From: Capillidium heterosporum
Taxonomy: Eukaryota > Entomophthoromycota > Entomophthoromycetes > Entomophthorales > Capillidiaceae
NCBI GenBank assembly: GCA_016630905.1
Contig: WBMQ01000009.1
Location: forward strand, 1,302,001-1,366,000
Direction: 5' to 3'
DNA: 64,000 bases
The position numbers and the translations under genes were made by a program. Within the stretch, counting starts at the first letter, position 1, and the number at the start of each line of letters is the position of its first letter. Shown here one piece after another: positions 57,404 to 64,000 of the stretch. The notes beneath the pieces are model-generated. The model searched no databases and had not been told where the DNA came from. It saw only the letters and a list, made by a program, of their open reading frames with translations.

Positions 57404-60400
57404 ATGCTTATTAAAAAGCTTCCGGTAAGGAAGATAGTCCCATTGGTAACACCTTTAAATTGAAATCCATCTAATCTTTTGTAGCCTATTTTTTTAAGAA
57501 AGTTGGTGATGTTAGTTTTTGAAGCTGAAGGACCCCAACTTGCCGACATTCTACAAAAGATTTCTTATTCAAGCCTTCCTAAATCGGATTTAAATAACTG
57601 GATAGGAGTCTTAAATAAATTAGACGGGATACTGGAAAACATTATCGAAAAGTACAACTTGAAGGAAGTGCAGATTATTGACTTTACCGAAACCGACAAA
57701 GAACTCATTTTATCAGTACTCACGCTAACCAAAACTTTGTTTGACAAATGTACCAACAGGAATCTTTATTGCTCATACGAGGTATTAATCGGCTATTGTA
57801 CTACTAACAGCATTATTTAGAGACTTAATGAGTTACTCAACACAAATGATATCGACGTTCTGGAGATGGTTTTGGTTGTTATAATGAGACCAGCCCAAAG
57901 AGTAAATGCGCAACGTAGTGTTCGAGTGAACTTTTTAATTTCGCTAGATCGGATCAGCTCGTTAACCTATAACTTTGGTACTTCTAAGCACGGAATCGGA
58001 TTGCTGGAACTCAGTAAGCCAACTACAAGCTTGAGTAAAGAGTGTGAAGCTTTGACCCACCAATTTTACAAAGAAAAAGCCGCTCCAAAGGATTTAAAAG
58101 AAGATTTGAACCCAAAGCCGGAAACTGAAAACAACTCAACCGAGGACGAAACCCTTGCTCAAGTCGTTAAAATTCATGTAACCGATCTCTACACAAAAGG
58201 CTCAACACCGTCAGAAATATATTCAAATCTGGTAAAAGAGTACGGCATACCGGAGGAGGAGCGGCTTAATGTGTTTCATAAAGTGCTGGTAGCTACTTCG
58301 ATTATGGATCCTGGTTTAAGGTCCAAGATGATAAGTATTCGGTTGCTTTCAGTTGCCATATATTGTAAATGGTTTTTTAGATAAATATTAACTTGCATTT
58401 CAGGTTATATCGTCTCGGAAAATTCCGCGAATCGAACTATACTATCCCACGACCCTGCTCTTATCACAGAGTTAATTTCACTTTTAGCTCCGGACTCTGG
58501 CATACCACTGGTAATTTTTAAATACACTCTTTATCTAACCATTTCAGAATATTCAAACATCTTGTTTAAATGCTTTAGATTCAATTGCACATTATGGTGG
58601 AAAGATCAACGAAGTGCTAAATGCGATTGGAGTGAGCACCAACCACGGAGTACTTATAACTCTGATAAAAAGAGTCGCTTCCTTGGAAGACCGAGAAGGT
58701 AACTAAGTTAAGATACTAATACTAAAATTCCAAAGATCCACGATTCATGTCTTTAGTTGACACACTTTTCGCATTTCTCGGGTATATCCTTCACCTCGCC
58801 GTCCGGTGGCAACATGTTAATTTCAGCCGGAATCCTCCCAATACTTGCAAAGTTCCTTACGTCGGAGATGAGCAATGCACCGATACGATTAATTTATAAA
58901 GGTATTCAGCTAATGGATAATGCGATCTACGGATTTCCAAATGCTTTTGTATCCTTCCAATCGGTCAACGGATTGAGTACGCTAGTCAATAGAATCGAAG
59001 AGCAGGTTGAATGGTGTATTAAATCCTTTAAGGATGAGCCGACGGGCCATTTCGATCTTTCAGGTATGAATATATATAACACTATGTTAAGTAATCTTTT
59101 AGATAATCTCACCAAGGTTGAAGGAATGATACTGTTGAAAGGCCTTATCAAGTTTGTTCTTCATATGATGCAGACTTCCACCACTGGAGTTGGTCTTAGA
59201 AACTTGATCGATACGAGCTTACCCAGTTCATTGAAGAGGATTTTCGAGGCCCCAGAGATCTTCACGCCAACTGTATATGGCCAAGCCGTCAACATTATGA
59301 CGACTATAATCCATAACGAGCCGACATCGCTTAGCGTACTTCAGGAACAACAACTTCCCCAAACCTTTTTAAATGCAATCCTGGAACAGATCCCAAATGC
59401 TTCAGATACTTTGTACCCGATAGTCAACTCTTTTGGTGCCATATGTCTGAACTCCCAAGGTTTAAGCGATTTTGAAAACTCAAAGATTATCGACAAGTTC
59501 TTTGAGCTCTTTGTCAACCCCAAGTACCTCCACATCCTTGAAGAGCCCGAAACAGTCAACTCACTTGGAAATTCTTTGGACGAGCTGATCCGACACAACC
59601 CTTCGTTGAAGAAAGCAGTTATCGACGCCATTTTCCGGGTGATCTATGTGCTTGTAGACTATGGTAACGACAAATTCGACCTATGGGAGGCTTTGATTAA
59701 CCCCTATATTGAAAACGATCGCCACGAAAGCTTGCATTCCCACCTTATTGAGGCCGTCGAAAAGGTTAGTGAGAAACCCGACTATGGTTCCGTCCAAAAG
59801 GAAAAGACTCCGGTTACTTACCTACTGCGACTCATTGATATTTTCTGCCAGGTAAATTTAACCAAGTTGCCAGGCTAACTTTATATATTAGTTTTTGGAA
59901 GCATTCTTCAACACATCCTTTGTCCACTTCAATTCGTTTAATGGTAGCGGTGGTTCCGACTTACTTCTCGAGTTTTATTCTATGAAGGTTGCTCCTCACG
60001 ATTTCCCCTCCACCCCAGCTGCTCGGTCCCTTTCCCGTGTTTTCCGTTGTGCCTCAGAAGATTATCTCAAGAATGTCATCAAGGTAATCATGCGACGGAT
60101 TTTTGCCGCTCTTGACAAATCTAGTTCATGGCTCAATTACGAGGGTTACGATAGTTTTATGGCAAAGCTTTTGCAGTCCGATGGTCCGGAAAGAGATGGC
60201 GACTTGAAGGAAATATTTGCCCAAATGAATGAGCTCCACGGGCTTACCGACCTTTTAACTGAGCTTTGTGATTCAGGATTATACACGCAATCCAATCTAG
60301 TCAACTCCTTGATAGAAGCTGTCCTTAAATGCGAGGAGCAGACCTTCCTTCCTCGTCTGAGCCACCTTTTAAGCGTCGCTCAGTGGGAAATTATCCAGAT

Positions 60401-63400
60401 GTGCGAAGCAAAGTTGGCGTCCCCAAGTACCGATCCCAACAATCCGGATGATCCCTTCTACGTATATGAAAGCGACGATGTGAAGCATGTATTCTATCCA
60501 TTCGCCCGCATCAGCTCGAACATCATTAATTTCTTCCACGATTTGACCAAACTAGTTATGGCTCGCCGAACAATGTCCTCCAACCAGAAGAAGAGTGCCA
60601 AAGCCATTGCCTTAAACATCGGAACAGCTATCCTCAAATATCTCGATTTCAAGCGTGTTGGAGGCGATATGAACAACTGTGTGTTACGATACTACATAAC
60701 TGGGTTTGAGTTTATCAACAGGATATGCATCGACAAGGGACATTTGCAGCACATCCACGTTCCTATTGTCATGGCCCTTGAGAAGTTTATAGTGTTCGAC
60801 ACCGCCGTACGGAAGATGGAGCAGGTCCTGATGTTCTCTATTAAGCTTAAATCCGACCCATCGTATGTCCCTATCGAAAAGCGAGAACCTAACCACTTTG
60901 ATGTCTTTTCATCGATTGAAGATTTCTTTACGGTGTCGCTTTCCATTTTTGAGAATCTATGTAACCCAAAGATTTATGAATCGATGTATCTCTCCAACTA
61001 TGTCCCTAAGCAGGATGAAGTCGACTACGAGAGGATGACCCACCCCAACGACTATATCAAGAGGATAAGATTCAATTTCACCCGCTTCATGCTACAGTTT
61101 TGGCAGTGTGACAAGCCTTTACACTTTACGGAAAACCACCTCAAAAGTGCAATTGCCACTACAACACTGATGATCAAAAACAATCTTTTGCAGCTAAGCG
61201 AGCCGCGACAGCGACCACTCCACCCAGCTTTAGCCAACTTCCTTTCCATACGAAGACCAACTGTGACAGTCAACCAGGAGCGTCTAGACCTATTGGTTGA
61301 AATGGGGTACCCTCGAGGAGCCTCAGAAACAGCTTTACTTCGCAACCAAAACAACATTTCTAGGGCTATCGATTATTTGACTGAACATCCCGAAATTTAC
61401 GTGATGAACACGAACACCAACAACAATGAAAACAACGATAGCGATGATGTTGACAACGATGGAAATAACGTGGCAGCGGCAGTCGAAAACAATGAAGAGA
61501 ACAATGAGGATGGTGAAGACAACGAAAATGGAGAAGATAATCAGGAAATGGAAGTTGATGATGTGACTGAAGAAAATAATGAGGAATCTGACCCAAGCGA
61601 GAACAGCGAAGATAACGACGCTGAAGAGACCGAAGATGATGCTGAAGAAAATGTCCCTCCTGCATACAGGTTCTATAAGGATGACCTTCTCCTGCCTTAC
61701 AGTGACAAAGAATTTGGCCTAATTTACGCTACGTTTTGTTCATTAGTTAAAGTCCAGCTCTTTGATCTTATTACTTGTTCTTCAACTATCAAAAATAGTT
61801 TACGCGACCTCGTGATAGAGATGCTGGAAGGCGAGCACAAGGCTGACATCCAGAAGCATTTGGAGCACCAGATTAAGGAATCGTTTTCATTGTTCACTCA
61901 AGGCCAATATGAACAGCTCGCCAACTACCTTGGATTCATCGGGCTGCTTATATCGCGGACGCCTTCTTTAAAGCACATCAGTAGCATCCTTCTAGATACC
62001 TTTGAAGATCTCTTTATGGTTGTAGAAAAGTCCTGCGAAGAGAGCTCCGACGAACCCAACCCCTGTACTAACGTAGTGCTTTCCATACTGGAGCTCCTGC
62101 TGATCCTTTCCCAAGAGATTGAGCCTGCCGAGGCTTTTGCACGTTTCTCATCCTTGTCTGAAATAGAGACCACCGTCAAATTCCCGCAGATCATTGAGGC
62201 TTTCTCACAGGAACACAAGAAGCGGCTGACTTCACTATGTGTCAAGCTCCTCTGGACCAACTACGCGAAAACCGATGATAACTTTACGGTGATGATTCGA
62301 ATCTTGGCCATTCTTACCCGCTACCCAGAGAACGTTGCCGTATTTTTCGAGGATGGTGGTGCTGAGACGTTGCTATCATCTCTAAAGGCGCACCCTCAGA
62401 ACTTAAAGCACCAGAAGTTTGTTCAGCACCTTTTGACAAATTTGATTGAGTCCAGGGATGTCCTCCTGTTTGCTATGCGCCAGCAGATCAACACCAAGTT
62501 CAACGACAACCGGATAATCCCTTACGACCTTGTCTCACTGATAAAACAAAACACCCACCTAGTATTTAGAAATGCTGATGTGTTTGTAGATGCCGTGCTC
62601 CTGGAGATCAAAATTACCAAGTACGACTTTGACACCAACCTTCCCCGCTTTGCACCGCGTAAGAAATCAGACCCCATTCCCGATTACCTTGAGGAGGACA
62701 ACCAGCGTGAAGGGGTACCGCCACTTGACGATATTGGTTTCAACGTACTGAGCCTCCTGATAAAGGAAGGTTTTGAACTTCAAGGAAATCGAAAGTACCA
62801 TGCTGGCCGAAAACCTCAGCGAAGACTTTGTGTTTGGGTACCGATGCTTCATTCTAAATGTACTTTCAGAGCTTTTCCACTTCCACCCGTCATGCCGTAT
62901 TAGCTTCCTGAGCTCCCGTAAAAATAAGGGTGGGCATGCAGTTCCACCTAACCTATCCCTCCCTTCACGCTCGCACTTCATCAACACCTTATTAGACAGC
63001 TACCTCCCATACGCTAGTCTGGAGCAGGATGCTTTCAAGTACGAGACTCTACGAGGTGCTCAGTCAACATTTGCACTTTATACGATATCAAGCCTCATGG
63101 TTGGCCATGCAGACCTGTACCTGGAATCCAATGGCATTGATTTGACGCCAACAAGGAAGTATGTCCTTGATTTAGTTTACACCTACTTTTCGGATACGTT
63201 GAATTTGCCTAGCAATCTTAAAAAGTACTGTAAGTTAATCGCGCTGTGCGACCTATGCTCGAATATGCTTCTTACTAAGCCGGTTGGTGCCCCCATATAC
63301 TACAAGGCTGACGAAAATGCTAATACGACCATTGCCAAAATGCTGTTCGATAAGAACTTCCCACATCTTCTGATTTCGCTTATGGAGTTTGTAGACGTCG

Positions 63401-64000
63401 AGTACCCTGCCATGATCCGTCTGTTGAACTCGGCTCTCCGTCCCTTGGATACCATGGCCAAGATTGCTATAAGAATTGGCCAAGAAGTTGAAAAGAACGA
63501 CGACGTCATACTTTCCGACATCCCAGTCTCCGAAAGTGAATCGGCCACCGAAGACCAAGCAGCCGAAGACTTCGTTAGGGGCTCCTACATCTCCGTTTTG
63601 ACTGAACCGGCGCAGCATCAAGAACCCGACACCAGTGAGGAAGAAATGGAAGTTGAAGATGTCGAGTTTTCATCGGAAAGCGCTGAAGAGTACGATGAAT
63701 TCGACCTTGAGGAAGAAGATGGCGACATTGGTGAAAGCGGCTCTGGGTATGACTCTGAAGATAATCTAGACGAGATGGACATCGATGAAATTATTCATGG
63801 TAGTGATGAAAATGAGGACGGTGAAGGTAGCGTGCATATCGAAACTGTATTTGACGACGAGCACTACGACGAAGATGAAGAGGATGAAGGTGATGACGAA
63901 GATGACGACGAGGATGAAGGTGAGGAGGGTGACGAGGAGCATGTTGATGCCATCATTGACGACCTAAACTCCAATATGGAAATGAACGAGTATAGCGCCA
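57404..64000 (+). CDS. TOM1: Tom1/HUWE1-type HECT E3 ubiquitin ligase, 3' truncated by the window
   Basis: This is a giant HECT ubiquitin ligase; the window ends before the HECT domain. A possible first exon is MLIKKLP (57404-57424). Later exons begin at about 57495, 57821, 58404, 58548, 58738 and 59892, separated by introns of about 37-70 bases. The armadillo-like N-terminal region matches the DUF908/DUF913 family (SDLNNWIGVLNKLDGILENI; SGGNMLISAGILPILAKFL), and the middle has FLEAFFNTSFVHFNSF. A UBA domain lies at about 61270-61390 (LDLLVEMGYPRGASETALLR). It is followed by two very acidic stretches (61400-61660 and 63640-63960), as in this family. Two extra single bases break the frame (58787-58791 and 62769-62770); downstream frames continue with family-like sequence to the window end. 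In mammals it targets histones, p53 and Myc; yeast Tom1 degrades excess histones and ribosomal proteins. Confidence 0.9.

Noticed and set aside
1-64000. tRNA, rRNA genes and CRISPR arrays
   Set aside because: I looked for T-loop-like GTTCRANNC contexts and for regularly spaced repeats by eye; matches fell inside coding sequence or lacked a cloverleaf. A tRNAscan run would be decisive.

Overview
The window is nuclear DNA of a fungus. Genes are interrupted by short introns (about 35-110 nt, mostly GTAAGT/GTAAAT-like donors and TAG/CAG acceptors). Coding DNA is moderately AT-rich and gene deserts are very AT-rich. The genes include a white-collar-1 photoreceptor, TFIIIB Bdp1, COG6, Qcr10, tafazzin, MIX23 and a Tom1/HUWE1 ligase. 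Three type I membrane proteins (an animal-like UDP-glycosyltransferase, a kelch-like receptor and an FN2-like/TM/SH3 protein) hint at an early-diverging lineage of the Mucoromycota/Zoopagomycota kind rather than a yeast. That placement is inference; no rRNA or tRNA is visible to test it.

Layout: WC-1 (1.4-3.9 kb, +); mitochondrial PPR-like protein, P-loop kinase-like protein, tafazzin and kelch-like membrane protein (5.8-12.4 kb, all -); molybdenum cofactor locus MOCS1A/MOCS1B (13.0-15.1 kb, +); aftiphilin/Laa2-like trafficking protein and PheRS beta (15.8-20.2 kb, -); two inverted multicopper oxidase paralogues separated by AT-rich repeat remnants (20.2-28.8 kb); Prp22/DHX8 helicase, a HAPSTR1/TAPR1-like protein and Bdp1 (29.8-37.3 kb, -); Med25 (38.5-41.7 kb, +); FN2-like/TM/SH3 protein, MIX23, an unidentified mitochondrial-type protein, SPT2-like chromatin protein, Qcr10 and a UDP-glycosyltransferase (42.3-53.4 kb, -); COG6 (54.0-56.7 kb, +) and a Tom1/HUWE1-type E3 ligase that runs off the right edge (57.4-64 kb, +).

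How the genes relate: most are unlinked housekeeping genes (splicing, Pol III and Pol II transcription, translation, mitochondrial function, Golgi traffic). The accessory part is the multicopper oxidase cluster. There, about 490 bp is identical between otherwise divergent inverted paralogues, which looks like gene conversion. A second, AT-rich inverted repeat with RIP-like composition flanks one copy.

A strong caution applies throughout. At least a dozen conserved genes are broken by a single base, mostly one extra base in a short homopolymer. Because this includes normally essential genes (PRP22, TOM1, COG6), I read it as consensus sequencing error, not mass pseudogenisation. Gene ends are given for the repaired reading, without writing repaired sequences.

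Most notable: the MOCS1A and MOCS1B coding regions are in the same frame and separated only by one TGA immediately followed by ATG, an arrangement like the mammalian bicistronic MOCS1 locus.
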